Positions 9,177 to 17,842 of a stretch of DNA of 64,000 nt are shown here, piece by piece (positions within the stretch are counted from its first letter, which is position 1; every line of letters begins with the position of its first letter). The stretch is taken from NCBI RefSeq assembly GCF_016406145.1, contig NZ_CP066306.1, positions 186,001 through 250,000 on the forward strand. The letters run 5' to 3'. The notes beneath the pieces were generated by a model. It had not been told where the DNA came from and made no database searches. It was given only the letters and a program-made list of their open reading frames with translations. Origin of the DNA: Pseudomonas putida (GTDB lineage Bacteria > Pseudomonadota > Gammaproteobacteria > Pseudomonadales > Pseudomonadaceae). The position numbers and the translations under genes are program-made.

Positions 9177-10670
9177 ATGACCACCCTGACTCGTGCAGAC
9201 TGGGAGCAACGTGCCCAGCAACTGAAGATCGAAGGACGTGCCTTCATCAACGGCGAATACACCGACGCCGCATCCGGTGAAACCTTCGACTGCCTGAGCC
9301 CGGTCGACGGACGCTTCCTGGCAAAGGTTGCCAGCTGCGACCTGGCCGATGCCAACCGCGCGGTGGAAAACGCTCGCGCAACGTTCAATTCCGGCGTCTG
9401 GTCGCAGCTGGCCCCCGCCAAGCGCAAGGCCAAGCTGATCCGCTTCGCCGACTTGCTGCGCAAGAACGTCGAAGAGCTGGCGCTGCTGGAAACCCTGGAC
9501 ATGGGCAAGCCGATCGGCGACTCCTCCAGCATCGATGTGCCGGGCGCAGCGAATGCCATCCACTGGACCGCCGAAGCCATTGATAAGGTCTACGACGAAG
9601 TCGCGCCCACCCCTAATGATCAGCTGGGCCTGGTCACCCGCGAAGCAGTGGGCGTGGTCGGTGCAATCGTACCGTGGAACTTCCCGCTGCTGATGGCCTG
9701 CTGGAAGATCGCACCAGCCCTGGCCACCGGTAACTCGCTGGTACTCAAGCCATCCGAGAAGTCACCGCTGACCGCCATCCGCATCGCCCAGCTGGCCATC
9801 GAAGCCGGCATCCCGGCCGGTGTGCTGAACGTGCTGCCAGGCTATGGCCATACCGTCGGCAAGGCCCTGGCCCTGCACATGGACGTAGACACCCTGGTGT
9901 TCACCGGCTCGACCAAGATCGCCAAGCAGTTGATGGTTTATGCGGGCGAGTCGAACATGAAGCGTATCTGGCTGGAAGCCGGTGGCAAGAGCCCGAACAT
10001 CGTCTTTGCCGACGCTCCGGACCTGCAAGCCGCCGCCGAAGCCGCTGCCAGCGCCATCGCCTTCAACCAGGGCGAAGTTTGCACTGCAGGTTCGCGCCTG
10101 CTGGTCGAGCGCTCGATCAAGGACAAGTTCCTGCCTATGGTGGTTGAAGCGCTCAAGGGCTGGAAGCCAGGTAATCCGTTGGATCCGCAGACTACCGTCG
10201 GTGCGCTGGTCGACACCCAGCAGATGAATACCGTGCTGTCGTACATCGACGCCGGCCACAAGGACGGCGCCAAGTTGCTGGCCGGTGGCAAGCGCACCCT
10301 GGAAGAAACGGGCGGCACCTATGTCGAGCCGACCATCTTCGACGGCGTGACCAACGCCATGAAGATCGCCCAGGAAGAAATCTTCGGCCCGGTGCTGTCG
10401 GTCATCGCCTTCGATACCGCCGAAGAAGCCATCGCCATTGCCAACGACACACCATATGGCCTGGCCGCTGGCATCTGGACCTCGGATATTTCCAAGGCCC
10501 ACAAGACTGCCCGTGCCGTGCGTGCCGGCAGCGTCTGGGTCAACCAGTACGATGGCGGCGACATGACCGCGCCGTTCGGTGGTTTCAAGCAGTCGGGCAA
10601 CGGCCGTGACAAGTCGCTGCATGCGCTGGAGAAGTACACCGAGCTGAAAGCGACCTGGATCAAGCTGTAA
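9177..10670 (+). CDS. pauC: Aldehyde dehydrogenase of polyamine catabolism (PauC/KauB-like)
   Basis: This 497-residue NAD(P)-dependent aldehyde dehydrogenase has catalytic C302 in NQGEVCTAGSR, general base E267 in LEAGGKSPN, and the cofactor segment VPWNFPLL (166-173). In P. aeruginosa the gene at this position (PA5312, pauC/kauB) oxidises gamma-glutamyl-aminobutyraldehyde or 4-guanidinobutyraldehyde during putrescine and agmatine use; that substrate is inferred from sequence style and synteny. ATG 9177 has AGAGGAGGAG upstream and gives the family N-terminus; the frame is open further upstream but without support. The PauB4-like oxidase and PauR-like repressor lie to the right. Confidence 0.9.
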   Translation: MTTLTRADWEQRAQQLKIEGRAFINGEYTDAASGETFDCLSPVDGRFLAKVASCDLADANRAVENARATFNSGVWSQLAPAKRKAKLIRFADLLRKNVEELALLETLDMGKPIGDSSSIDVPGAANAIHWTAEAIDKVYDEVAPTPNDQLGLVTREAVGVVGAIVPWNFPLLMACWKIAPALATGNSLVLKPSEKSPLTAIRIAQLAIEAGIPAGVLNVLPGYGHTVGKALALHMDVDTLVFTGSTKIAKQLMVYAGESNMKRIWLEAGGKSPNIVFADAPDLQAAAEAAASAIAFNQGEVCTAGSRLLVERSIKDKFLPMVVEALKGWKPGNPLDPQTTVGALVDTQQMNTVLSYIDAGHKDGAKLLAGGKRTLEETGGTYVEPTIFDGVTNAMKIAQEEIFGPVLSVIAFDTAEEAIAIANDTPYGLAAGIWTSDISKAHKTARAVRAGSVWVNQYDGGDMTAPFGGFKQSGNGRDKSLHALEKYTELKATWIKL

Positions 10671-10677
10671 ATCCAGA

Positions 10678-10696
10678 GGGGCTGCACTGCAGCCCC
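10678..10696 (+). terminator. Hairpin after pauC
   Basis: GGGGCTGCA / TGCAGCCCC form a perfect 9-base stem only a few bases after the stop. There is no long T-run; a second hairpin (ACAGCCGGG with CCCGGCTGT) follows within 40 bp. Confidence 0.5.
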
Positions 10697-10772
10697 AACA
10701 ACAGCCGGGCCGGTTCTTACCGTCCCGGCTGTGTCGTTTCTGCCATTCAAGAATTCTGCCTGGGAGGCTGCT

Positions 10773-11912
10773 ATGCGCTGGGGAAGCTACTTTGCCGTGC
10801 TGGCATCGGTGCTGAGCGTCGGGCTCGCGCTCGGCGTGAGCATGCCGCTGGTGTCCCTGCGCCTGGAGGCCTGGGGCTACGGCAGCTTCGCCATCGGCGT
10901 GATGGCTGCGATGCCGGCGCTGGGTGTGCTGCTCGGTGCAAGCTTGGCCAGCCGTCTGGCCGGTTGGGTCGGCGTGCCTGCGGCCATGCGCTTGTGCCTG
11001 TGGGGCGGGGCGTTGTCGATTGGCCTGCTGGCGGTGTTGCCGAGCTACCCGCTGTGGCTGGCGCTGCGCTTGCTGATCGGCATGTCGCTGACCGTGGTGT
11101 TCATCCTTGGCGAGAGCTGGATCAACCAGTTGGTGGTCGAGCAGTGGCGTGGGCGCCTGGTGGCGCTGTATGGCAGCAGCTATGCGTTGAGCCAGCTGGC
11201 CGGGCCGCTGGTGCTGGGTTTTCTCGGCTCCGACGATGACTTTGGCTTCTGGGCTGCGACCGGCCTGCTGCTGCTATCGCCCTTGCTGCTGTTGGGTCGT
11301 GGCGGCGCGCCGAGTACCGAGGCCTGCAGCGTTACCTTCAGCGACCTGTTCGCCTTCTGTCGCCGGCTGCCGGTGATCGCCTGGGCCATCGCGCTGTTCG
11401 CTTCCTTCGAGGCGATGATCCTCACCCTGTTGCCGGTGTATTGCCTGCAGCAGGGCTTCTCCACCGAGCTGGCGCTGTTCATGGTCAGTACTGTGGTGGT
11501 TGGCGACGCGGTGTTGCAGTTGCCGATCGGCGCCTTGGCCGACCACATGTCGCGGCGCGCACTGTTCACCGCTTGTGCCGTGACCTTGCTGTGTTCCAGC
11601 CTGGCGATTCCGTTGCTTCTGCACACGCCGATGATCTGGCCATTGTGGGTGCTGTTCGGGGCCAGTGCCGGTGGCCTGTTCACTTTGTCGCTGATACTGA
11701 TCGGCGAGCGTTATCGGGATGATGCGCTTGTGCGGGCCAATGCCCATGTGGCGCAGCTGTGGGGTATCGGCTGCCTGCTTGGGCCGTTGCTGGCCGGTGC
11801 GGGTAGCCAGTGGCTCAGTGGTCATGCGTTGCCGCTGCTGATGGCAGTTGGGGCGGCCGGGTTGGTGGTGTTGACCCGGCGGCGCGGTGCCTTCGAGCCT
11901 GCCGCCGCCTGA
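10773..11912 (+). CDS. MFS transporter (YcaD/sugar-efflux-like)
   Basis: The 379-residue protein is strongly hydrophobic, with about 12 predicted membrane helices and an MFS layout (a central hydrophilic stretch near residues 185-200). The start ATG at 10773 has GGGAGG six bases upstream; the longer frame to 10731 is not supported. It follows pauC by about 100 bp and two hairpins, so it may be transcribed separately. A gene of this type occupies the same place in P. aeruginosa. Substrate is not evident. Confidence 0.88.
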   Translation: MRWGSYFAVLASVLSVGLALGVSMPLVSLRLEAWGYGSFAIGVMAAMPALGVLLGASLASRLAGWVGVPAAMRLCLWGGALSIGLLAVLPSYPLWLALRLLIGMSLTVVFILGESWINQLVVEQWRGRLVALYGSSYALSQLAGPLVLGFLGSDDDFGFWAATGLLLLSPLLLLGRGGAPSTEACSVTFSDLFAFCRRLPVIAWAIALFASFEAMILTLLPVYCLQQGFSTELALFMVSTVVVGDAVLQLPIGALADHMSRRALFTACAVTLLCSSLAIPLLLHTPMIWPLWVLFGASAGGLFTLSLILIGERYRDDALVRANAHVAQLWGIGCLLGPLLAGAGSQWLSGHALPLLMAVGAAGLVVLTRRRGAFEPAAA

Positions 11913-11921
11913 GGCCCTGCA

Positions 11922-13478
11922 CTACAGCATTTTCTCCAGCCCGACGGCTTTGCTGATCCACGCATTGAACCGCCGCCAGAGCCCACCGGGCTCTGCCGTC
12001 AAGGTGTGCAGTTGGCCGTTGTCCTCGGTCACCCAGGCTAGCTTGTCATTCTCTAGCCTGACCTGATAACTCAGCGCAGGCGCCATACCCTGAACGGCCA
12101 GCTCGCGGGTGTATTCGGCCAGCTCCGGGCTGTCCACCAGCACCCCGACCTCGGTATTCCACAACACCGAACGCGGGTCGAAATTGAACGAGCCGATGAA
12201 AGTCTTGCGCCGGTCGAACACGATCGCCTTGCTGTGCAGGCTGGAATCCGAACCGCCATGGAAACTCAGACGCCCGGCACTGGGGTCGCCCGGCTGGCGG
12301 CGTAACTCGAACAGCTGCACGCCGTGTTCGAGCAGCGCCCGGCGGTAGGGCGCATACCCACCATGCACGGCCGGTACATCGGTGGCCTCCAGCGAGTTGG
12401 TCAACAGCTTTACCGACATTCCGGCGTCCGCACGGCCGGTCAGGTACAGCAGCCCCGGCTCGCCAGGGACGAAATAGGCCGAAACCAGGATCAACTCGTG
12501 GTGCACGTTTGCCAGGTCAGGGGCCAACTGCTGGCTCATCAGCAGGTGCGGGTCTGGCTCGTCGTCTGCCAGCACCTTGCTCGGAGCATCCCACAAGGCC
12601 TGGCTGTGGGCCCAGATCAGCTCATTACGCCAAACATCCAGACGTGGCTCTGACTGATAGGCCATCAGGCGGTCATACAGCGCCTTGCGCTGCACCCGCG
12701 CCTCGGCCAGGGATACCTCCAGGCGGTGGCGGCTGGCGCGCAGGTCGGCGGCATCCGGCAGTTGCCAGAGGAAGTCAGTAACGGGCCGGCTCAGGGCACT
12801 GTTCCAGTACTGGTCGAAGCTGTGCCCGAGCTGCTCGGCCACCGGGCCCACGCCGAGCATGTCGATGTCAGTGAAATTCAGGTTGGGCTCAGCATCGAAG
12901 TACTCATCGCCCAGGTTGCGCCCGCCGACGATGGCCATGCTGTTGTCCACCAGGAACAGCTTGTTGTGCATGCGCCGATGCTGGCGCGACAAGTTGAACA
13001 GGCGCCCAACCGCCCGCGTTACCCCTGTGCTGCGGCCCAGATGCAGCGGGTTGAATACGCGGATCTGGATGTTCGGATGGGCGTCGAGTGTGCCCATGAT
13101 GGTGTCCAGGCCATCGCTGGTGGTGTCGTCGAGCAGGATGCGCACGCGTACGCCTCGATCGGCTGCGCGCAGCAGTTCATGGACCAGGGCCCGGGTGCTC
13201 AGGCCGTCGTGAACGATGTAGTACTGCAAGTCGATGCTGGCCTGGGCGTTACGGATCAGTTCGGCGCGGGCACGGAAGGCCTCGTTGCTGTTGGGCAGCA
13301 GACGGAAACCGGACCGTCCTTCATAGGGTGCGGCCTGACGCATTACCGAGCGGCCGAAGGCTGAATCTTTGGCCGGCAGTGCCTGGCTGATCTCGCGGGG
13401 TGTACCGACGCTGGCGCAGCCTGCAAGGCCTAGCAGCACCAGCACCAGCAGCAGGGGCAGAGCTCGCTGGAGTCTCAA
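11922..13478 (-). CDS. Phospholipase D-family lipoprotein
   Basis: The 518-residue protein begins with a lipoprotein signal peptide ending in the lipobox LAGC (about residue 21), so it is expected to be membrane-anchored outside the cytoplasm. Two PLD active-site motifs are intact: HNKLFLVDNSMAIVGGRN in the first half and HSKAIVFDRRKTFIGSFN in the second. This is the cardiolipin-synthase/PLDc_2 type, and phosphatidyl transfer or hydrolysis is expected, though the substrate is unknown. Translation starts at TTG 13478 with AGGA upstream. It is convergent with the MFS gene, with 10 bp between stops. Confidence 0.9.
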   Translation of the reverse strand: MRLQRALPLLLVLVLLGLAGCASVGTPREISQALPAKDSAFGRSVMRQAAPYEGRSGFRLLPNSNEAFRARAELIRNAQASIDLQYYIVHDGLSTRALVHELLRAADRGVRVRILLDDTTSDGLDTIMGTLDAHPNIQIRVFNPLHLGRSTGVTRAVGRLFNLSRQHRRMHNKLFLVDNSMAIVGGRNLGDEYFDAEPNLNFTDIDMLGVGPVAEQLGHSFDQYWNSALSRPVTDFLWQLPDAADLRASRHRLEVSLAEARVQRKALYDRLMAYQSEPRLDVWRNELIWAHSQALWDAPSKVLADDEPDPHLLMSQQLAPDLANVHHELILVSAYFVPGEPGLLYLTGRADAGMSVKLLTNSLEATDVPAVHGGYAPYRRALLEHGVQLFELRRQPGDPSAGRLSFHGGSDSSLHSKAIVFDRRKTFIGSFNFDPRSVLWNTEVGVLVDSPELAEYTRELAVQGMAPALSYQVRLENDKLAWVTEDNGQLHTLTAEPGGLWRRFNAWISKAVGLEKML

Positions 13479-13538
13479 GAGTGGATCGTCCTGTGCGGCA
13501 AAGGCTTGAGAGGTTGGACCGTATAGGGCGGCGCAAAG

Positions 13539-14969
13539 TTACCCGTCGGCGTTACTTTGATCCAGTAGACGAAGGGCGGTTTCTCCCACTTTGCGCACCG
13601 CGTCCTCGATTGGCGGGGTTGGCCGCGCGGCGAAATTCATCCGCAGGCAGTGGCGGAACTTGCCTGAGGCCGAAAAGATGCTGCCCACGGCAACCTGTAC
13701 GCCCTGTTCCAGTAAAGCGCGGTTCAGCCGCAGCGTGTCGAAATGTTCCGGCAGCTCCACCCACAGCATGAAGCCGCCCTGAGGCCGGCTGACGCGCGTG
13801 CCAGGCGGGAAGTAACGGTTTACCCAGTCGCTCATCAGGTCGCGGCCGCGCTGGTACTGGCTGCGCATGCGCCGCACATGGGGGTGGTAGTGGCCGCTGG
13901 CGATGAAATCGGCAATCGCCAGCTGCGGCTGGGTGGCCGTGCTGCCGGTGCTGATGTACTTCATGTGCAGCACCCGCTCCAGATAGCGCCCTGGCGCCAC
14001 CCAGCCGATGCGCAGGCCCGGAGCGAGCGTCTTGGAAAACGAACTGCACAGCAGCACGCGACCGTCATCGTCGAACGATTTGAGGGTGCGCGGACGGGGG
14101 TAGGTGTAGGCCAGGTCGCCATACACATCGTCTTCGAGGATGGCCACGTCATAGCGCTGGGCCAGATTCAGCAGGGCCTTCTTGCGTGCTTCGGGCATGA
14201 TGTAGCCAAGCGGGTTATTACAGCTTGGCGTGATCTGGATGAGCTTGATCGGCCACTGCTCAAGCGCCAGTTCCAGGGCTTCCAGGCTGATGCCGGTGAT
14301 CGGGTCGGTGGGGATCTCCAGCGCCTTCATGCCCAGGCCTTTGAGGGTTTGCATGGCACCGTGAAAACTCGGCGAATCGACCGCGACAATGTCGCCCGGT
14401 TGGCACACCGCGCGGATGCTGCACGACAACGCCTCGTGGCAGCCGGTTGTCACCACCAGGTCTGCCGGGCCAAGGCGGCAGCCAGAGTCCAGCATCAGGC
14501 GGGCAACCTGCTCACGCAAAGCGAGGTTGCCATGGATGTTGTCGTAATACAGCCCTGGCATGTCCTGGCGCCGGCTAAGCTGGGCGAGGCTGCGCAGCAA
14601 GGGCTTCAGGCTCGGGCTGTCGATGTCGGGCATGCCGCGGCCAAGCTGTATGACGTCTTGACGAGGCGTGCTGCGTACCAGCTCCAGTACCTGTTCCCAC
14701 TGCGAAATGTCCACTGGTCGCTGGGCAGGGCGGCTGACGGCGGGCAGTGCGGCGAGGCGGCGATGGTCGTTGACGAAGTAGCCGGACTTGGGGCGTGGCG
14801 AAACCATGCCATTGTCTTCCAGCAGGCGGTAAGCCTGCTGCACCGTACTCAGGCTGACCCCATGCTCCACGCTCAGGGCGCGCACCGATGGCAGGCGCTG
14901 GCCGGGGCGGTACAGGCCCTGCTCGATACGGGTGCCGAGCAGCTCGGCGAGGTTCAGGTAGAGCGTCAC
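13539..14969 (-). CDS. MocR-family regulator (GntR winged helix fused to aminotransferase fold)
   Basis: The protein has 476 residues. Residues 1-75 form a GntR winged helix-turn-helix (RPGQRLPSVRALSVEHGVS), and the rest is a class I aminotransferase-like domain with the PLP-lysine motif SSFSKTLAPGLRIGW. MocR proteins sense PLP or an amino compound and control amine or vitamin genes. The start is GTG 14969, with AGGAG six bases upstream; the frame is open 60 bases further but without support. It diverges from the DUF1127 gene, and lies among polyamine genes, so an amine-related role is plausible. Confidence 0.92.
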   Translation of the reverse strand: MTLYLNLAELLGTRIEQGLYRPGQRLPSVRALSVEHGVSLSTVQQAYRLLEDNGMVSPRPKSGYFVNDHRRLAALPAVSRPAQRPVDISQWEQVLELVRSTPRQDVIQLGRGMPDIDSPSLKPLLRSLAQLSRRQDMPGLYYDNIHGNLALREQVARLMLDSGCRLGPADLVVTTGCHEALSCSIRAVCQPGDIVAVDSPSFHGAMQTLKGLGMKALEIPTDPITGISLEALELALEQWPIKLIQITPSCNNPLGYIMPEARKKALLNLAQRYDVAILEDDVYGDLAYTYPRPRTLKSFDDDGRVLLCSSFSKTLAPGLRIGWVAPGRYLERVLHMKYISTGSTATQPQLAIADFIASGHYHPHVRRMRSQYQRGRDLMSDWVNRYFPPGTRVSRPQGGFMLWVELPEHFDTLRLNRALLEQGVQVAVGSIFSASGKFRHCLRMNFAARPTPPIEDAVRKVGETALRLLDQSNADG

Positions 14970-15147
14970 GGCATACTCCTGTGCAAGATTGCAAGCACGA
15001 CCAGTACAGTTGCGTAGAAAATACAGCATTCAGCCGGATAATCTCCAATTCTGTATGGGAATAATAACCCTGTATTGAATCTGTATTGCCGCTACTGGCA
15101 GCGCGCATGCTTTCTCCACAGTAACCACTGAATGGGAGAACGCAGCG

Positions 15148-15378
15148 ATGGGTGGCATGAGCGATGTGCGCTTGCAACTGTTGGCCAGGGAAATGGAAGC
15201 CGGGCAGCAGGCCAGGGTGTTCAACGCCCCGCAAGGGATGGGGCGTTGGGGCCTGATGCTGCATCGCTGGCACACCCGCAGGGCGTTGCTGCAGTTGACT
15301 GATGAGCAGTTGCGCGATGTCGGGCTTAGCTGGGAGCAGGCCTTGATCGAGGGGCGTAAACCCTTCTGGAAAGACTGA
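15148..15378 (+). CDS. DUF1127 small protein
   Basis: This 76-residue protein ends in a DUF1127 helix-loop: HRWHTRRALLQLTDEQLRDVGLSWEQALIEGRKPFW. DUF1127 proteins are small basic RNA-associated or regulatory proteins (the best studied, in alphaproteobacteria, affect phosphate and small-RNA turnover); no role is proven here. The start could be ATG 15148 (GGGAG upstream) or ATG 15157. It diverges from the MocR gene, which is a common pairing and suggests it is a MocR target. Confidence 0.85.
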   Translation: MGGMSDVRLQLLAREMEAGQQARVFNAPQGMGRWGLMLHRWHTRRALLQLTDEQLRDVGLSWEQALIEGRKPFWKD

Positions 15379-15419
15379 TCTACATGACACTGCGCGGTCC
15401 ATGCAGGACCATTCAGGTT

Positions 15420-16712
15420 TCAGGTCAATTCTTTGAGCCTGTGCCACAACATCCCCAACGCCAGCAGCGGCGAGCGCAGGTGTTTGCCGCCAGGGAAGGT
15501 GATGTGTGGCACCTTGGCGAACAGATCGAAGCGCCCGCTTTGCTGGCCGCTGATGGCTTCACCCAGCAGGCGCGCTGCCAGGTGGGTGGCGTTGAGCCCA
15601 TGGCCAGAGTAGGCCTGGGCGTAGTAAACATTCGGCTGGCTGGCCAGGCGGCCGATCTGTGGCAGGCGGTTGGCGCCGATGCCGATCATCCCACCCCACT
15701 GGTAATCGATGCGCACATCGGCCAGTTGCGGGAACACCTTGAGCATCTTCGGCCGCATATAGGCGGCAATGTCCTGTGGGTCGCGGCCGGAGTAATGGCA
15801 GGCACCGCCGAACAGCAGACGGTGGTCGGCGGACAGGCGGTAGTAGTCCAGCGCCACGCGCTGGTCGCACACCGCCATGTTCTGCGGCAGCAGTTGGCGC
15901 GCGCGTTCCTCACCCAGCGGTTCGGTGGCGATGATGTAGCTACCTGCTGGCAGCACTTTGCCGCCCAATTCGCGGTTGAGGCCGTTGTGATAGGCGTTGC
16001 AGCACAGCACCAGGGTTTTGGCGCGCACCCGGCCTTGGCCGGTGTGCACCTTCACTTCGGGGCCGTACTCGATGCGGCTGACTTCCGATTGCTCGTATAG
16101 TTGCACACCGAGACGGCTGGCCACGGCCGCTTCGCCGAGCGCCAGGTTGAGTGGGTGCAGGTGCCCTGAGCCCATATCGATCAGGCCGCCGACATAACAG
16201 TCGGAGCCGACCACGCTGTGGATATCGTCTTTGTGCACCAGGCGCAGTTCGTGACGGTAGCCAAGGCTGCGCAGTTCTTCGGCATCTTCGGCGAAGCCTT
16301 GCAGCTCGCCGGGCTTGTTGGCCAGGTCGCAGTAACCCCAGGTCAGGTCGCAGGCGATGGCGTGGCGCTCGACCCGTTCACGGACGATGTCCACGGCTTC
16401 CAGGCCCATCAGCTTCATGCTGCGGACGCCTTCCTCACCGATCACCGCACGGAACTGCTCCAGGCCGTGGCCGACGCCCCGGATAAGCTGGCCGCCATTG
16501 CGCCCGCTGGCCCCCCAGCCGAGCTTGCGCGCTTCCAGCAGGATCACCGACAGGCCGCGTTCGGCCAGCTCGATGGCGGTGTTCAGGCCCGAATAGCCGC
16601 CGCCAACGATGCACACGTCGGCGCTGTGCTCGCCTTGCAGGAACGGGTGATCGGGGTGTGGCGCGCTGCTGGCGGCGTAGTAGGAGGCGGCGTGCTGCGC
16701 GCTGTGAATCAT
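15420..16712 (-). CDS. pauB4: FAD-dependent oxidoreductase, gamma-glutamylputrescine oxidase-like (PauB4/PuuB)
   Basis: The 430-residue flavoprotein belongs to the DAO family. It has an N-terminal Rossmann motif ADVCIVGGGYSGLNTA and the GQLIRG segment that follows in PuuB/OrdL-type enzymes. In P. aeruginosa the orthologous position (PA5309) is pauB4, one of several gamma-glutamyl-polyamine oxidoreductases. ATG 16712 has AGGACC upstream and fits the family N-terminus. With PauC-like and PauR-like genes nearby, it probably makes gamma-glutamyl-aminobutyraldehyde for PauC. Substrate is inferred. Confidence 0.88.
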   Translation of the reverse strand: MIHSAQHAASYYAASSAPHPDHPFLQGEHSADVCIVGGGYSGLNTAIELAERGLSVILLEARKLGWGASGRNGGQLIRGVGHGLEQFRAVIGEEGVRSMKLMGLEAVDIVRERVERHAIACDLTWGYCDLANKPGELQGFAEDAEELRSLGYRHELRLVHKDDIHSVVGSDCYVGGLIDMGSGHLHPLNLALGEAAVASRLGVQLYEQSEVSRIEYGPEVKVHTGQGRVRAKTLVLCCNAYHNGLNRELGGKVLPAGSYIIATEPLGEERARQLLPQNMAVCDQRVALDYYRLSADHRLLFGGACHYSGRDPQDIAAYMRPKMLKVFPQLADVRIDYQWGGMIGIGANRLPQIGRLASQPNVYYAQAYSGHGLNATHLAARLLGEAISGQQSGRFDLFAKVPHITFPGGKHLRSPLLALGMLWHRLKELT

Positions 16713-16776
16713 TGGCGGGTCCTGGGTATCGAGACAGAAGTGGGAGGATAAGCCGGGTTTTCGGGGGCGGGCAACC

Positions 16777-16808
16777 GGCCTCATTCCCGGCAAGCCGGCG
16801 ATGAGGCC
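16777..16808. repeat. REP palindrome (CCGGCAAGCCGG family)
   Basis: The arms GGCCTCAT...CCGGC and GCCGG...ATGAGGCC pair around CAAG. It lies between the divergent pauB4-like and YkgJ-like genes, directly before a TATAAT sequence at 16808-16813 that may be the -10 box of the rightward gene. Confidence 0.75.
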
Positions 16809-16844
16809 TATAATTCAGTCTCAATCTTCAATGTGTTCCTCGCC

Positions 16845-17198
16845 ATGTCCTGCAACCGCCACAAGATCCAGTTCCTGCGTGAACTCATCCCTTCCTTCGA
16901 ATGCGAGCCTGGTTGCCACGACTGTTGTGGCCCGGTTACCACGTCAGCCGAAGAGATGGCCCGCCTGCCGCGCAAGTCGCAGGCTGAGCAGGATGCGGCG
17001 CTGCAGCGCCTGGACTGTGTGCACCTGGGGCCCAATGGCTGCACCGTATACGAAGAAAGGCCGATGATCTGCCGCCTGTTCGGCACCACCCCGCGCATGG
17101 CCTGCCCACGCGGCCGTGGCCCGGAACAGATGATCGAGCCGCAAGCCGAGCAGCTCGTCCACCGGTTCATCGCCACCACCCGGCAGGTGCTCGTGTAG
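16845..17198 (+). CDS. YkgJ-family cysteine cluster protein
   Basis: The 117-residue protein has the pattern C-x3-C-x2-CC near residues 20-28 and further cysteines in LDCVHLGPNGC, MICRLFG and MACPRG. This matches the YkgJ/CxxCxxCC family, which probably binds a zinc or iron-sulphur centre; its function is unknown. I prefer ATG 16845 (MSCNRHK); an in-frame ATG at 16833 is also possible, and neither has a strong ribosome site. It converges with lrp, whose stop is 2 bp away. Confidence 0.85.
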   Translation: MSCNRHKIQFLRELIPSFECEPGCHDCCGPVTTSAEEMARLPRKSQAEQDAALQRLDCVHLGPNGCTVYEERPMICRLFGTTPRMACPRGRGPEQMIEPQAEQLVHRFIATTRQVLV

Positions 17199-17200
17199 CG

Positions 17201-17689
17201 TCAGTCCGGGATCGGCAGGCAGAGGCTTTCCTTCACCTCCTCCATCACGATGTAGCTCTTGGACTCGCGCACGTGCGGCAGCTTGAGCAGGATGTCGCCC
17301 AGCAGCTTGCGGTACGAGGCCATCTCTGAAATGCGTGCTTTCACCAGGTAATCGAAATCGCCCGACACCAAGTGGCATTCCAGCACGTGTGGCAGCTTGA
17401 GCACCGCGCGGCGGAACTCCTCGAACGTGTCGCCCGACTTGTAGTCCAGGCTGATTTCCACGAACACCAGCAGGCTGCCCTTCAGGTGCTGAGGGTTGAG
17501 CCGGGCGTTGTAGCCCATGATGATGCCCTCACGCTCCAGGCGGCGCACGCGCTCGGTGCAAGGGGTGGTGGAAAGCCCAACTTTCTCGCCCAGTTCGGTG
17601 AAGGAAATGCGCCCGTCATTCTGCAGGATCCGCAGGATGTTGCGGTCGATCTTGTCCAGTTCACGCTTGCTCTGGTGCTGGGTTCTCAT
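17201..17689 (-). CDS. lrp: Leucine-responsive/AsnC-family regulator of the dad operon
   Basis: This 162-residue Lrp/AsnC protein has an N-terminal helix-turn-helix (about 10-60, LDKIDRNILRILQNDGRIS) and a C-terminal RAM ligand-sensing domain. Length equals E. coli Lrp. ATG 17689 has GGAGG upstream; a longer frame begins at 17797 but would add unrelated residues. It diverges from dadA. In Pseudomonas the divergent Lrp (DadR in P. aeruginosa) activates dadAX in response to alanine, and the same role is inferred. Confidence 0.93.
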   Translation of the reverse strand: MRTQHQSKRELDKIDRNILRILQNDGRISFTELGEKVGLSTTPCTERVRRLEREGIIMGYNARLNPQHLKGSLLVFVEISLDYKSGDTFEEFRRAVLKLPHVLECHLVSGDFDYLVKARISEMASYRKLLGDILLKLPHVRESKSYIVMEEVKESLCLPIPD

Positions 17690-17721
17690 AGGGGATGCCC
17701 CTCCGTGAAAGGCGATTTTGC

Positions 17722-17733
17722 CGAGAATTCTCG
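17722..17733. promoter_or_regulatory. Perfect 12-bp palindrome in the lrp-dadA intergenic region
   Basis: CGAGAATTCTCG is followed by AT-rich DNA (about 17735-17790). Lrp proteins bind degenerate AT-rich dyads in such divergent regions, so this is a candidate site for Lrp control of dadA. Confidence 0.4.
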
Positions 17734-17842
17734 CCAAATATAGGCTTTTATATAGTGAATTGCACTGGGCTGTAATTTTTATACTGCGCGCATCCATGCC
17801 ATATCAACAAAAATGCGGTGCGCCGCGTGCGAGGGATCAACG